Assembly (NCBI GenBank): GCA_902465755.1
Contig: CABQOK010000002.1
Location: 1-25,920 of the forward strand
DNA: 25,920 bases
Reading direction: 5' to 3'
From: an uncultured Anaerococcus sp.
Lineage (GTDB): Bacteria > Bacillota > Clostridia > Tissierellales > Peptoniphilaceae
A program made the translations under genes and the position numbers. A model generated the notes under the pieces. It saw only the letters and a program-made list of their open reading frames with translations. It was not told where the DNA came from and did no database searches. Below, in pieces: positions 15,663 to 24,663 of the stretch (position 1 is the stretch's first letter; each line of letters begins with the position of its first letter).

Positions 15663-17042
15663 ATGACGAATCTAGAATACATTACAGATGAATTAAAAAA
15701 TGAAATGAAAATGCATGTTACCGATACTCAACAGTTCGATACCTGGATTAGCATTCTTAAGCCCTTAAATTTATATAACGAGACCCTATATCTAGAAGTT
15801 CCAAAGAAGGATACCCTCTTTATCTACGATAAAATCTGGATTCCTCAACTTCAGATTGCTCTTGATAATATAAAGGATAAGACTGGAAAGGACCTTGAGG
15901 TTTCTGTGATTGCAAAAGATTCCGACAATTATAATAAGGTCCTAACACTCGGAAAAGACTACGATCCCAATGGTCAGATGAGAATAAGCAAGGTAAATTC
16001 ATTTCCAAGACCTCAGCTGGAAGAAGAGAATATTTTCGCAAACTTCGTAGAAGGTAAATCAAACCAGTACGCACTAGGCGTTAGCCAGGCTGTAGCAGAA
16101 AATATTTCAAATAAGTCCCAAGCCAGACTTTACAATCCCTTATTTATATATGGAGAAAGCGGTCTGGGTAAGACTCACTTGATGCAAGCAATTGCCCACG
16201 AAATCTTAGAAAATAGAGATGATGCCTATGTGATGTATCTATCAAGTGAGAAGTTTACAAACGAGATGATATCTGCACTTAGGTCAACTAAAAATGAGAA
16301 GTTCAGAGAAAAGTACAGGTCAGTTGATATCCTTCTTATAGATGATATCCAATTTATTGCAGGAAAAGAAGGAACTCAGGAGGAATTCTTCCATACCTTT
16401 AACGACCTATATAATACAGGCAAGCAAATAGTAATATCATCTGATAGGCCACCAAAGGAGATTAAACACCTAGAAAATAGGTTGATATCGAGGTTTTCTT
16501 GGGGAATTATAGTCGATATTGGAAAGCCTGACTTTGAAACAAGAGTTGCAATACTACAGAAAAAGCTCGACCAGCTAGGCGCCTATATAGATAATAATAT
16601 TCTCTTTTATATAGCAGAAAATATAGATACAAATATTAGAGATCTCGAAGGAGCCTTATCTACTGCCATAGCCTATGCTAAAAGCGATAATAGAGAAGTG
16701 GTAACTATGGAAGATGCCATAAAGGGAGTTGCTACTAGAGTAAAGGATAAGAAGAAACGTGTAGGAATAGATGATATACAGAAGTTTGTAGCTGATAAAT
16801 ATGGAATCAAATTATCTGATATAAAGGGAAAATCTAGGAAAAAAGAAATAGTAAATCCTAGACAGATAGCCATGTTCCTATCAAGAGAAATATTAGAAGA
16901 TTCACTAGTAACAATATCCAATGCCTTTGACAGAGACCATACGACTGTCATGCATGGAATTGATAAAATTCAAAAACAAATCGAAGACGACGACGACTTC
17001 AAAGAAGAAATAGAATCGCTTTTGAAGGAGATAACAGAGTAG
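15663..17042 (+). CDS. dnaA: Chromosomal replication initiator protein DnaA
   Basis: DnaA binds the boxes around its own gene, melts the origin and loads the helicase. The 459-residue protein has domain I (about 1-90, with QQFDTWISILKPL), a short linker, and the AAA+ domain with Walker A GESGLGKT (164-171), Walker B ILLIDD (223-228) and RLISRFSWG (273-281). Domain IV has the DNA-binding signature near 414-433, ending DRDHTTVMHGIDKI. The ATG at 15663 follows AGAAGGAAGG by eight bases; a TTG 39 bases upstream in the same frame would add a non-family extension and is rejected. The tail is acidic (EDDDDFKEE). It is first in a co-directional run to the sigma factor gene at 25430. Confidence 0.98.
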   Translation: MTNLEYITDELKNEMKMHVTDTQQFDTWISILKPLNLYNETLYLEVPKKDTLFIYDKIWIPQLQIALDNIKDKTGKDLEVSVIAKDSDNYNKVLTLGKDYDPNGQMRISKVNSFPRPQLEEENIFANFVEGKSNQYALGVSQAVAENISNKSQARLYNPLFIYGESGLGKTHLMQAIAHEILENRDDAYVMYLSSEKFTNEMISALRSTKNEKFREKYRSVDILLIDDIQFIAGKEGTQEEFFHTFNDLYNTGKQIVISSDRPPKEIKHLENRLISRFSWGIIVDIGKPDFETRVAILQKKLDQLGAYIDNNILFYIAENIDTNIRDLEGALSTAIAYAKSDNREVVTMEDAIKGVATRVKDKKKRVGIDDIQKFVADKYGIKLSDIKGKSRKKEIVNPRQIAMFLSREILEDSLVTISNAFDRDHTTVMHGIDKIQKQIEDDDDFKEEIESLLKEITE

Positions 17043-17056
17043 ATTGTTTATAAGCC

Positions 17057-17077
17057 TGTGGATAAGTTTGTTGATAA
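17057..17077 (-). other. Pair of DnaA boxes after dnaA
   Basis: TGTGGATAA (exact) and TGTTGATAA (one mismatch) in the same direction, 12 bp apart. Confidence 0.8.
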
Positions 17078-17174
17078 GTCAAAAGTTTTTATCTTCAATT
17101 TTCATCCTGTGGAAAGTGTGGAAAACTCAGGGTTTTATCCTTTAATTATGCCCAAGTTATCAATAGACATCTTT

Positions 17175-17188
17175 GGCTAAATTTAGCC
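17175..17188. repeat. Perfect palindrome in oriC
   Basis: GGCTAAATTTAGCC is a perfect 14-bp palindrome followed by TTTATAT. It may be a protein-binding site or a weak dnaA terminator hairpin. A near copy, GCCTAAAATTTAGC, lies on the other side of dnaA at 15518-15531. Confidence 0.5.
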
Positions 17189-17199
17189 TTTATATAAAC

Positions 17200-17253
17200 T
17201 TATCCACATTTATACAAGCCCTACTAATAATACTACTAAGTATATATAATAAG
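17200..17253 (+). other. Predicted origin unwinding element (DnaA box plus DnaA-trio tract)
   Basis: TTATCCACA (17200-17208), a 12-bp spacer, then CTA-CTA-ATA-ATA-CTA-CTA (17221-17238), then AGTATATATAATAAG. In Bacillus subtilis the basal unwinding system is a DnaA box followed by a GC-containing spacer and repeated 3'-GAT/AAT trios that guide DnaA onto single strand. The order and strand match that model. Confidence 0.72.
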
Positions 17254-17266
17254 TTAAGGAGTAACC

Positions 17267-18379
17267 ATGAAATTTAAAATAAATCAGCAAGATTTAATGA
17301 ATGCAATTACCATTGCGATGAAAGCTGTCTCAAAGAGTACCAATATACAGATACATGAATTAATATACTTTGAATGTTACGATAGCTCTCTTTCACTAAG
17401 AGCCTTTGATGGTGAAATATCTATAAAAACAACTGTAGATGCTGTAGTAGATGAAGAAGGAGAGATGGCTGTTAAAGCAAGTCTAATCTCAAATATAGTA
17501 AGAAAACTTCCAAACGACATAGTTGTAATAGAAAATAAAGATGGAAAAATCTCTATAAAATGTTCATCTTCAAGCTTTAACCTAATAGCCTTTGACTATT
17601 ATGACAAAAATGATTTAGATATTCCAGAAACTAAGGCTATAGAAATAGATAATGACATTCTTAAAAGATCTATAGGACAGACAGAGTTCGCTACAAGTCT
17701 AGATGAAACTAAACTCGCCCTAACAGGAATATTGTTTGAACTAAAAGAAGGATATGTAAATATGGTAGCCCTCGATGGTTACAGAGTTTCCCTAAAGAAG
17801 GTAAAACTAGATTACCCATCAGACTATGAGGATAGCGAATACATCATACCTAAGAGATCACTCTTAGAATGGTCTAGGATTATTTCTGATGATTTGACAA
17901 CAAAGTTATATAAAAATGAAAATGACCTAATATTTTCAAGCGGAAGCACTACCATGCAATGCAAGGTAATTGATAAAAACTTTATCGACTATAGAAATAT
18001 TATAAATGATATTTCAGAAACTAGTGTTATACTTGATAAAAGAGAGTTGATCAATTCCCTAGACCGTGCCCAAGTCCTATCAGATCCAGGAAGAGCCAAC
18101 CTAGTAAAAATAGAGCTTTCTGATAATGTTATGCTTATAAAATCAAACTCAGAGATAGGAGATGTTAGGGAAGCTATAGATGTAGAGCAAAAGGGAAGCG
18201 ATTTAGAGATAGCCTTTAATGCTAGATATATGCAAGAAGGTGTAAAGGCTTGTGATTCATCAAAGATAAAGCTAAACTTTAAATCATCCCTAAATCCATG
18301 TCTAATATATCCAGAAAATTCAACTTACGAAAATGAGGACTTTACCTACCTAGTTCTTCCAGTAAGGCTTGCGAATTGA
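17267..18379 (+). CDS. dnaN: DNA polymerase III sliding clamp (beta subunit)
   Basis: DnaN forms the ring that tethers DNA polymerase III to its template. The 370-residue length and start (MKFKINQQDLMNAITIAMKAVSKSTNIQI) are typical of Gram-positive clamps. Family landmarks include LTGILFELKEGYVNMVALDGYRVSLKK in the second domain and the C-terminal NPCLIYPEN, ending YLVLPVRLAN, which matches the clamp's usual last residues. AAGGAG lies five bases before the ATG, and the gene starts 29 bp beyond the predicted unwinding tract. The next gene begins seven bases after the stop. Confidence 0.97.
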   Translation: MKFKINQQDLMNAITIAMKAVSKSTNIQIHELIYFECYDSSLSLRAFDGEISIKTTVDAVVDEEGEMAVKASLISNIVRKLPNDIVVIENKDGKISIKCSSSSFNLIAFDYYDKNDLDIPETKAIEIDNDILKRSIGQTEFATSLDETKLALTGILFELKEGYVNMVALDGYRVSLKKVKLDYPSDYEDSEYIIPKRSLLEWSRIISDDLTTKLYKNENDLIFSSGSTTMQCKVIDKNFIDYRNIINDISETSVILDKRELINSLDRAQVLSDPGRANLVKIELSDNVMLIKSNSEIGDVREAIDVEQKGSDLEIAFNARYMQEGVKACDSSKIKLNFKSSLNPCLIYPENSTYENEDFTYLVLPVRLAN

Positions 18380-18386
18380 GGTAGAT

Positions 18387-18593
18387 ATGGAAAAAATTGA
18401 ATTTGAAAGTGAAGAGATAAAATTAAAAGATTTACTAAAGGCAACTAATATCATCCCTACAGGAGGTCTTTCTAAGGCTATAATCAAGGAAGAAGGGGTT
18501 CTTTTAAATGGCGCCCCTTGTTTTGTGGCAGGTAAGAAGCTCCATAAGGGAGATATAGTCGAATTTGACGATTTTTCTATTACAATTGTATAA
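18387..18593 (+). CDS. S4 domain RNA-binding protein (YaaA type)
   Basis: A 68-residue S4-like protein of the YaaA type, regularly found between dnaN and recF in Firmicutes. It shows the S4 pattern KLKDLLKATNIIPTGGLSKAIIKEEGVLLNGAPCFVAGKKLHKGDIVEFDD. The S4 fold binds structured RNA; in Bacillus YaaA is associated with ribosome assembly, but the exact role here is unproven. The ATG at 18387 follows GAGGTAG; the in-frame TTG at 18369, within the end of dnaN, is less likely. Its stop overlaps the recF start by one base (TAATG). Confidence 0.9.
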   Translation: MEKIEFESEEIKLKDLLKATNIIPTGGLSKAIIKEEGVLLNGAPCFVAGKKLHKGDIVEFDDFSITIV

Positions 18594-19672
18594 TGCGGAT
18601 CAAAGATTTAAAGTTAAATAATTTTAGAAATTATTTTTATGAAAATGTGGAATTTAATAAAGACTCCAATATCTTTATAGGAGATAATGCCCAGGGTAAG
18701 ACTAATCTTTTAGAAAGTGTCTATTATTTGGCTAATGCGTCAAGCTTTAAGAAGATTAGAGATAAGGATATAATTAGGTTTTCTCAAAGCCAGATGAAAC
18801 TTTCTGGAACCATAAGAAAGGGCAGGTCTTTCAAGGAAGTTTTCATAGAAGTAAAGGATAATGATAAGAGTATTTTCGTAAATGGAGTAAAATATGATAG
18901 GAGGAAAGATTTAAGATCTCTTTTCAAGATTGTATTATTTACTCCAGAAGATCTCGGAATAATTAAAGATGGGCCAAATCGTAGGAGAGATTTAATCGAT
19001 GAGATTATTGAAGAAATCGACCTATCTTATAAGGCCAACAAGAGAGATTACGATAAGATTCTCTACCAAAGAAATAAGCTTTTGAAAAAACAAAAGGCTC
19101 CCTACTTTGAAGAACAACTAGAGGCTTTCGATAAGTCTCTTAGCAAACTTTCATACAAGATATATAAGACTAGAGCTAAATTCATTAAAATTATTGATAA
19201 ATTTGCTAGTGAATTTCACTCATCTCTAACATCGGATAAGGAAGAGTTAAAACTAAGCTATAAGGCAGATATAGAAGCTACAAGTCTTAGAGGATATGAG
19301 GAAGTTTTTAGGTCGGCGAGAGACTTAGATTTCAAATATCTTACAAGCCAAAGAGGAATCCATAGGGATGAGATTGAAATAAGTATAAATGGTAAAAATA
19401 CCAAAAGCTTTGCTTCTCAAGGCCAACAACGTTCGGCTATCTTAAACATTAGACTTGCAGAAGTAAGGTTGATTAAGGAAGTGACAGGTGATGAGGCTGT
19501 CATTTTGTTTGATGATGTCTTTTCAGAATTAGATGAGAAAAGGTCTATGTTTTTGTTAGAAAACCTCAAGGGCTTTCAAACAATAATAACTGCAACTAAT
19601 ACCAAGAGCTTGGAGTACGTAGATAAGGAAAAGATTTCATATATCTTAGATGGAAAGATTAGAAAGGAATAG
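18593..19672 (+). CDS. recF: DNA replication and repair protein RecF
   Basis: RecF is an SMC/ABC-like ATPase that helps load RecA at gaps, with RecO and RecR. The 359-residue product has LKLNNFRNY near the start, Walker A GDNAQGKT (30-37), the RecF DGPNRRRDLIDE stretch, the ABC signature region SQGQQRSAILNIRLAEV, and Walker B AVILFDDVFSELDEKR. It shares one base with the S4 gene stop, and gyrB begins one base past its own stop, so the genes are tightly coupled. Confidence 0.96.
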   Translation: MRIKDLKLNNFRNYFYENVEFNKDSNIFIGDNAQGKTNLLESVYYLANASSFKKIRDKDIIRFSQSQMKLSGTIRKGRSFKEVFIEVKDNDKSIFVNGVKYDRRKDLRSLFKIVLFTPEDLGIIKDGPNRRRDLIDEIIEEIDLSYKANKRDYDKILYQRNKLLKKQKAPYFEEQLEAFDKSLSKLSYKIYKTRAKFIKIIDKFASEFHSSLTSDKEELKLSYKADIEATSLRGYEEVFRSARDLDFKYLTSQRGIHRDEIEISINGKNTKSFASQGQQRSAILNIRLAEVRLIKEVTGDEAVILFDDVFSELDEKRSMFLLENLKGFQTIITATNTKSLEYVDKEKISYILDGKIRKE

Positions 19673-19673
19673 T

Positions 19674-21575
19674 ATGCAAGATAACAATTATGATGCTGGC
19701 AATATCAGGGTCTTGGAAGGACTAGAACCAGTTAGACTAAGACCTGGTATGTATATAGGTTCGACCAGTGAAAAGGGACTTCACCACTTAGTTTACGAAG
19801 TCGTTGACAACTCTGTAGATGAAGCCTTAGCAGGTCGTTGTGACTACATAAAGGTGACAGTAACAAAAGACAATGTAATAAAAGTCGAGGATGACGGTTC
19901 AGGAATACCTGTCAAAGAACATCCTACAACACACAAATCAACCCTTGAGACAGTCCTTACAGTTTTACACGCAGGTGGTAAGTTTGACGACTCTGCTTAT
20001 CAGTTTTCAGGAGGACTTCACGGTGTAGGTGTTTCTGTAGTAAATGCTCTAAGTGAATATCTAATAGCTGAGGTCAAAAGAGACGGCCATGTCTACAAGA
20101 TGACTTTTGCCAAGGGAGAGGTAACTAGCGATTTGGAAATTATAGGAGATACAAAAGATACCGGTACAACTATAATCTTCAAACCAGATGCTGAGATTTT
20201 TGATACAACAATATTTGATAGGAAAACTTTAGAAAATAGATTCAGGGAAATGGCCTTTCTTAATAGAGGCGTGGAAATAATCTTAGAAGATGAGAGAGAT
20301 GACTTTTCTGAAAGCTTTAAATATGAAGGTGGAATCAAGGAATTTGTAACATATCTAAATAGAAATAAGACTCCTATTATGGATCAAGTTCCTCACTTCG
20401 ATGGAATGCAAGAGGACATAGAAGTAGAAGTAAGCTTTCAATATACTGATGGCTACAGTGAAAATATTCTAACTTATGCTAACAATATCCACACACCAGA
20501 AGGTGGAACCCACCTATCAGGCTTTAGATCAGCCCTAACAAGGACAGTAAATGATTACGCTAGAAACTTTAAGTTCCTAAAAGAAAACGAAGAAAACCTC
20601 CAAGGTGACGACATAAGAGAAGGAATTACCGCTGTAGTTTCCATCAAAATATCAGATCCACAATTTGAAGGACAAACCAAGGCTAAACTTGGAAACTCAG
20701 AGGTTAGAGGAGCTGTGGATACCTTCGTAAGCCAGAAGCTTCAAGCCTATCTAGAAGAAAATCCAAAGCCTGCCAAAAACATAATAGAAAAGGCCCTAGC
20801 ATCCAGAAGAGCGAGAGAAGCTGCAAGAAAGGCAAGAGACTTAACTAGGAAAAGATCTATCCTAGATTCGACAACTCTTCCAGGAAAGCTTGCGGACTGC
20901 CAATCAACAGACCTTTCCGAAAATGAAATCTTCATAGTCGAGGGTAATTCTGCGGGAGGATCTGCTAAGGGTGGAAGAGATAACAGAATTCAAGCAATCC
21001 TTCCTCTAAGAGGAAAGATCATGAATGTGGAAAAGGCTAATCTCGATAGAATACTAAACTCAGAAGAAATTAAGGCTATGATTACAGCCTTCGGCACAGG
21101 AATAGGAAAGGAATTTGATATATCCAAACTCCGCTACGGCAAGATTATAATCATGACCGATGCCGACGTCGATGGTGCCCATATCAGGACCCTTCTTTTG
21201 ACCTTTTTCTACAGATACATGAAGCCACTGATAGACGAAGGCCATGTATATGTAGCTCAACCACCACTTTATAAGATAAGTCATGGTAGAAATGAACGCT
21301 ATGTATATACGGATGCCGAAAGAGACAAAGTTCTTAAGGAAATTAATGTAGATAATTATAAGATCAACAGGTATAAGGGTCTTGGTGAGATGAATGCAGA
21401 TCAACTATGGGATACTACAATGGATCCAGATCACAGAGTTCTTCTAAGAGTTAACGAAGACTTAGATTCAACTAGTACAGATGATACCTTCTCACTACTA
21501 ATGGGAGAAAAGGTAGAACCAAGACGTAACTTTATCCAAGAAAACGCCAAGTACGTATCAAACATTGACGTATAG
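19674..21575 (+). CDS. gyrB: DNA gyrase subunit B
   Basis: GyrB is the ATPase subunit of gyrase, which introduces negative supercoils. The 633-residue protein has the GHKL ATPase domain ([36 protein letters not shown]), the transducer, and the Toprim domain with [18 protein letters not shown] (419-436) and the DxDxD metal site in [10 protein letters not shown] (496-505). The C-terminal GyrA-binding tail includes [19 protein letters not shown]. Asn425 replaces the Asp usual in EGDSAGGSAK; the equivalent change (E. coli D426N) is a known quinolone-resistance mutation. The ATG at 19674 is preferred to an in-frame upstream start inside recF, with AAAGGA ahead of it. gyrA follows eight bases later. 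Confidence 0.97.
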   Translation: MQDNNYDAGNIRVLEGLEPVRLRPGMYIGSTSEKGLHHLVYEVVDNSVDEALAGRCDYIKVTVTKDNVIKVEDDGSGIPVKEHPTTHKSTLETVLTVLHAGGKFDDSAYQFSGGLHGVGVSVVNALSEYLIAEVKRDGHVYKMTFAKGEVTSDLEIIGDTKDTGTTIIFKPDAEIFDTTIFDRKTLENRFREMAFLNRGVEIILEDERDDFSESFKYEGGIKEFVTYLNRNKTPIMDQVPHFDGMQEDIEVEVSFQYTDGYSENILTYANNIHTPEGGTHLSGFRSALTRTVNDYARNFKFLKENEENLQGDDIREGITAVVSIKISDPQFEGQTKAKLGNSEVRGAVDTFVSQKLQAYLEENPKPAKNIIEKALASRRAREAARKARDLTRKRSILDSTTLPGKLADCQSTDLSENEIFIVEGNSAGGSAKGGRDNRIQAILPLRGKIMNVEKANLDRILNSEEIKAMITAFGTGIGKEFDISKLRYGKIIIMTDADVDGAHIRTLLLTFFYRYMKPLIDEGHVYVAQPPLYKISHGRNERYVYTDAERDKVLKEINVDNYKINRYKGLGEMNADQLWDTTMDPDHRVLLRVNEDLDSTSTDDTFSLLMGEKVEPRRNFIQENAKYVSNIDV

Positions 21576-21583
21576 GAGGCAAA

Positions 21584-24028
21584 ATGATAGAAGATAACAA
21601 TATTATTAATGTAGACCTAGAAAAGAAGATGAAGGACTCCTATCTCGAATACTCCATGAGTGTAATAGTAGCTAGGGCCCTTCCAGATGTAAGAGATGGT
21701 CTAAAACCAGTTCATAGGAGAATCCTCTATGGAATGGAAGGCTTAGGTCTTGATCCAAATAAGCCTACTAGAAAATCCGCCAGAGTAGTCGGTGATGTAA
21801 TGGGTAAATACCACCCTCACGGTGATAGTGCCATCTACGATGCCTTGGTAAGACTTGCCCAAGACTTCTCAACTAGATATCCTTTGGCCCAAGGTCAAGG
21901 TAACTTCGGTTCAATAGACGGAGATGACGCAGCTGCTATGCGTTATACGGAAGTTAGAATGAGCAAGATCGCCAAGGAGATGCTAAGAGATATCAACAAG
22001 GATACGGTCGACTTTATGCCAAACTTCGACGAAGAAGAATTGGAACCAATTGTCCTTCCTTCAAGATTTCCTAACCTTCTTGTAAATGGGTCAAATGGTA
22101 TAGCTGTAGGTATGGCTACAAATATGGCTCCTCACAATCTAGGAGAGTCAATCGATGCCTGTATCGCATATATGAAAGATCCTGAAATTTCCATAGAAGA
22201 TTTAAATAAAATAATACCAGGACCAGACTTTCCGACAGGAGCCTACATCCTTGGTAAATCAGGAATAAAGGATGCCTATACTACAGGACGAGGCAAGGTA
22301 AAACTCCGTGCTGTTTGTAAAATCGAACCCTTTAAGAAAAATAGGGAAAGAATCATAGTTACAGAAATTCCTTACCAAGTAAACAAGTCAAGACTTATAG
22401 AAAAGATAGCAGACCTTGTCAAAGAAAAAAGAATCGATGGCATATCTGATATTAGGGATGAGTCAGACAGAAAGGGAATGAGGATTGTAATAGAGATTAA
22501 AAGAGACTCTAATGCAAATATCGTCTTAAACAATCTCTACAAATACACCCAGCTTGAGACAACATTTGGAATAATAAACCTAGCCCTAGTAGATGGGGTG
22601 CCTAAGGTTTTAAATCTTAAGGAATTAATCGAATACTACATTGAACATCAAAAGGATGTAGTAACGAGAAGGACAAGCTTTGACTTATCCAAGGCTAAGG
22701 CTAGAAAACATATAGTAGAAGGTCTTATAATAGCTATTGATAATATCGATGAGATCATAAGAATAATCAGATCTTCTTATGATAATGACGAGATTAAGAA
22801 AATATTCTTAGAAAAATTTTCTCTTACAGACAAGCAATCTCAAGCCATCCTCGATATGCAACTTAAAAGACTATCAGGACTTGAAATTGATAAATTAAAC
22901 GCTGAAAACAAAGAGCTAGAAGAGACTATAGCATATCTTCTTTCTATCCTAAATTCAGAAGAAAACCTCCTTAATCTAATAATCGATGAAATGGAAGAAA
23001 TAAAAGAGAAATTCTCTGATGATAGGAGAAGCAAGATTGTACCAGACGAGGGTGAGATCGATATAGAAGAGCTAATCGAAAAAGAAGACGTCCTCCTTAC
23101 CCTAACCAAGGATGGCTACATCAAAAGACTGCCTATAGATACCTACAAGGTCCAAAATAGGGGTGGTAAGGGGATAGCTGCAGGAAATACCAAAGAAGGA
23201 GACTTTATCAAGAAGATAAAGACAACCAACACCCACGAAGACCTCTTATTCTTCACATCCTTTGGTAAGGTCTACTCCCTAAAGACCTACGAAGTTCCAG
23301 AAGGAAGTCGCCAATCAAGAGGAATAGCTATTATAAATATCTTAAAGCTAGAATCTGGAGAAAAGATTACAGAAATGATGACCCTATCCGAATTAAACAA
23401 GGATAGTCAAATAGTCCTACAAACCAAAATGGGTACAATCAAGAAAACTGAGGCTGAAAACTTCACCAATATTAGAAAAAATGGAATCATAGCCATTTCA
23501 CTTAAAGAAGAAGATAGATTAATCTCAGTTAGACAAATAGATAAGGAAGAAGAGTTAATAATATCAACTAAAAATGGTATGACCATCCAATTTAACTCAG
23601 CTGATCTTAGGTCTATGGGAAGAATAGCCCAAGGTGTAAGAGCAATCAAGCTAGATAAGGGAGATGAGGTTGTATCTATGAATATAAAAGGCGATGAGAC
23701 CTATCTACTTGTAGTAACAGAAAACGCCTACGGCAAGAAGACCTCCTTTAACAATTTCAAAAACCAAAACAGGGGTGGTAAGGGTGTCAAATGCCACAAG
23801 GTTACAGAAAAAACTGGAAAAATCATAGATACTTTACCAGTAGGCTTAGATAATGATATAATGATGGTATCCTTATCAGGTGATATGATAAGATTAAATG
23901 TAAGGGACATATCTATAACAGGTAGAAACACAGTTGGTGTTAAACTTAAAAACCTTACAGATGAAAATGACAGGATTGTTTCAGTAACTAAATATAGCAC
24001 TTTAGAAGAAGAGGAAGAAGATGTTTAA
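21584..24028 (+). CDS. gyrA: DNA gyrase subunit A
   Basis: GyrA cuts and rejoins DNA. The 814-residue protein has the active-site Tyr121 in [12 protein letters not shown] and an intact quinolone region [17 protein letters not shown], with Ser82 and Asp86 both of wild type. The C-terminal pinwheel domain carries two QNRGGKG motifs (near 523 and 729); the first fits the GyrA box (usually QRRGGKG) needed for DNA wrapping. The C-terminal tail is acidic (EEEEEDV). AGGAGG precedes the ATG. Its last eight bases overlap the start of the STAS gene, so gyrase and the sigma-factor module are translationally linked. Confidence 0.98.
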   Translation: MIEDNNIINVDLEKKMKDSYLEYSMSVIVARALPDVRDGLKPVHRRILYGMEGLGLDPNKPTRKSARVVGDVMGKYHPHGDSAIYDALVRLAQDFSTRYPLAQGQGNFGSIDGDDAAAMRYTEVRMSKIAKEMLRDINKDTVDFMPNFDEEELEPIVLPSRFPNLLVNGSNGIAVGMATNMAPHNLGESIDACIAYMKDPEISIEDLNKIIPGPDFPTGAYILGKSGIKDAYTTGRGKVKLRAVCKIEPFKKNRERIIVTEIPYQVNKSRLIEKIADLVKEKRIDGISDIRDESDRKGMRIVIEIKRDSNANIVLNNLYKYTQLETTFGIINLALVDGVPKVLNLKELIEYYIEHQKDVVTRRTSFDLSKAKARKHIVEGLIIAIDNIDEIIRIIRSSYDNDEIKKIFLEKFSLTDKQSQAILDMQLKRLSGLEIDKLNAENKELEETIAYLLSILNSEENLLNLIIDEMEEIKEKFSDDRRSKIVPDEGEIDIEELIEKEDVLLTLTKDGYIKRLPIDTYKVQNRGGKGIAAGNTKEGDFIKKIKTTNTHEDLLFFTSFGKVYSLKTYEVPEGSRQSRGIAIINILKLESGEKITEMMTLSELNKDSQIVLQTKMGTIKKTEAENFTNIRKNGIIAISLKEEDRLISVRQIDKEEELIISTKNGMTIQFNSADLRSMGRIAQGVRAIKLDKGDEVVSMNIKGDETYLLVVTENAYGKKTSFNNFKNQNRGGKGVKCHKVTEKTGKIIDTLPVGLDNDIMMVSLSGDMIRLNVRDISITGRNTVGVKLKNLTDENDRIVSVTKYSTLEEEEEDV

Positions 24029-24326
24029 GGCAAATATTACAGACGAAAATGACAAGTTAGTGCTAGATCTTTCTGGAGATCTCGATGTATATTCAGAAGA
24101 AGAGTTCAAATCTCTTATAGAAGATGAAATAGAAACTGTGAACAAAGACGTATTAATAGATATCAAAAATCTTGACTATCTTGACTCGACAGGTCTTGGT
24201 ATGTTTATGAAAATATATAAGATAAATGAGCAAAGAGGAAAGAAAGTAAAGATAATCAATCCAAAAGAAAATATCTTAAAGCTTTTCAAGATTACAGATC
24301 TTACAGAAATATTTGAAATGGTGTAA
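24021..24326 (+). CDS. STAS domain anti-sigma factor antagonist (RsbV/SpoIIAA-like)
   Basis: This 101-residue protein is a single STAS domain. It reads [21 protein letters not shown], then [24 protein letters not shown]; Ser56 in DSTGLG is the residue phosphorylated by the anti-sigma kinase in partner-switching systems. The C-terminus has [22 protein letters not shown], typical of the family. In such systems the unphosphorylated protein captures the anti-sigma factor and frees the sigma factor. Both matching partners follow directly: the RsbW-like gene one base downstream and a SigB/SigF-type sigma gene after that. Its ATG overlaps the gyrA stop by eight bases. Confidence 0.92.
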   Translation: MFKANITDENDKLVLDLSGDLDVYSEEEFKSLIEDEIETVNKDVLIDIKNLDYLDSTGLGMFMKIYKINEQRGKKVKIINPKENILKLFKITDLTEIFEMV

Positions 24327-24327
24327 T

Positions 24328-24663
24328 ATGGAAAAAATAAGCATTAAAATCCCTGCAAATAGCCTCTATATCAAATCATTGAGGCTCTTTGCAGCAAGCC
24401 TTGCCTCAGATTTGGGCTTTAATATAGAAGAAGTTGAAGATATAAGAGTAGTAGTATCTGAGGCAGTTAATTACAAGCTAAACGAAGAAGATATCACAGT
24501 AAACTTCTATGCAGAAGAGAAAAACCTTAAGGTAGAAGTAAGAGGAAAGGACAGAGAGCTTGAGCCAAGAGCCCTTTCTATGAGAGACTTAATCCTAGAA
24601 GAGTTATGTGATGAACTAGAAATCGAAGATGAAAAGATAGTACTTACAATAAGGGCAGAATAA
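24328..24663 (+). CDS. RsbW/SpoIIAB-like anti-sigma factor with degenerate ATP-binding site
   Basis: This 111-residue protein sits where an anti-sigma kinase is expected and resembles the start of RsbW/SpoIIAB: LRLFAASLASDLGFNIEEVEDIRVVVSEAVN. It is shorter than the usual 140-160. The catalytic-type Glu45 is present in SEAVNYK, but the N-box Asn is one place early (Asn48, then Tyr49). The G1 box (DxGxG) is replaced by RGKDREL, and no glycine-rich ATP lid or G2 box follows; the C-terminal half is acidic and ends VLTIRAE. It may hold the sigma factor without kinase activity. The ATG at 24328 is used because the STAS stop ends one base before it. It overlaps the sigma gene by one base (TAATG). 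Confidence 0.75.
   Translation: MEKISIKIPANSLYIKSLRLFAASLASDLGFNIEEVEDIRVVVSEAVNYKLNEEDITVNFYAEEKNLKVEVRGKDRELEPRALSMRDLILEELCDELEIEDEKIVLTIRAE

Larger units (their letters stand above)
17043..17266. other. oriC, downstream part (dnaA-dnaN intergenic region)
   Basis: This 224-bp gap holds exact DnaA boxes at 17057-17065 (TGTGGATAA) and 17200-17208 (TTATCCACA), and a one-mismatch box at 17069-17077 (TGTTGATAA). It also has a perfect 14-bp palindrome (17175-17188), a CTA/ATA trinucleotide tract (17221-17238) and AT-rich sequence up to the dnaN ribosome site. It is the likely unwinding part of a bipartite origin. Confidence 0.88.

Noticed and set aside
21803..21850. Quinolone-resistance change in GyrA
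   Set aside because: The region reads [10 protein letters not shown], with the sensitive Ser and Asp both present.
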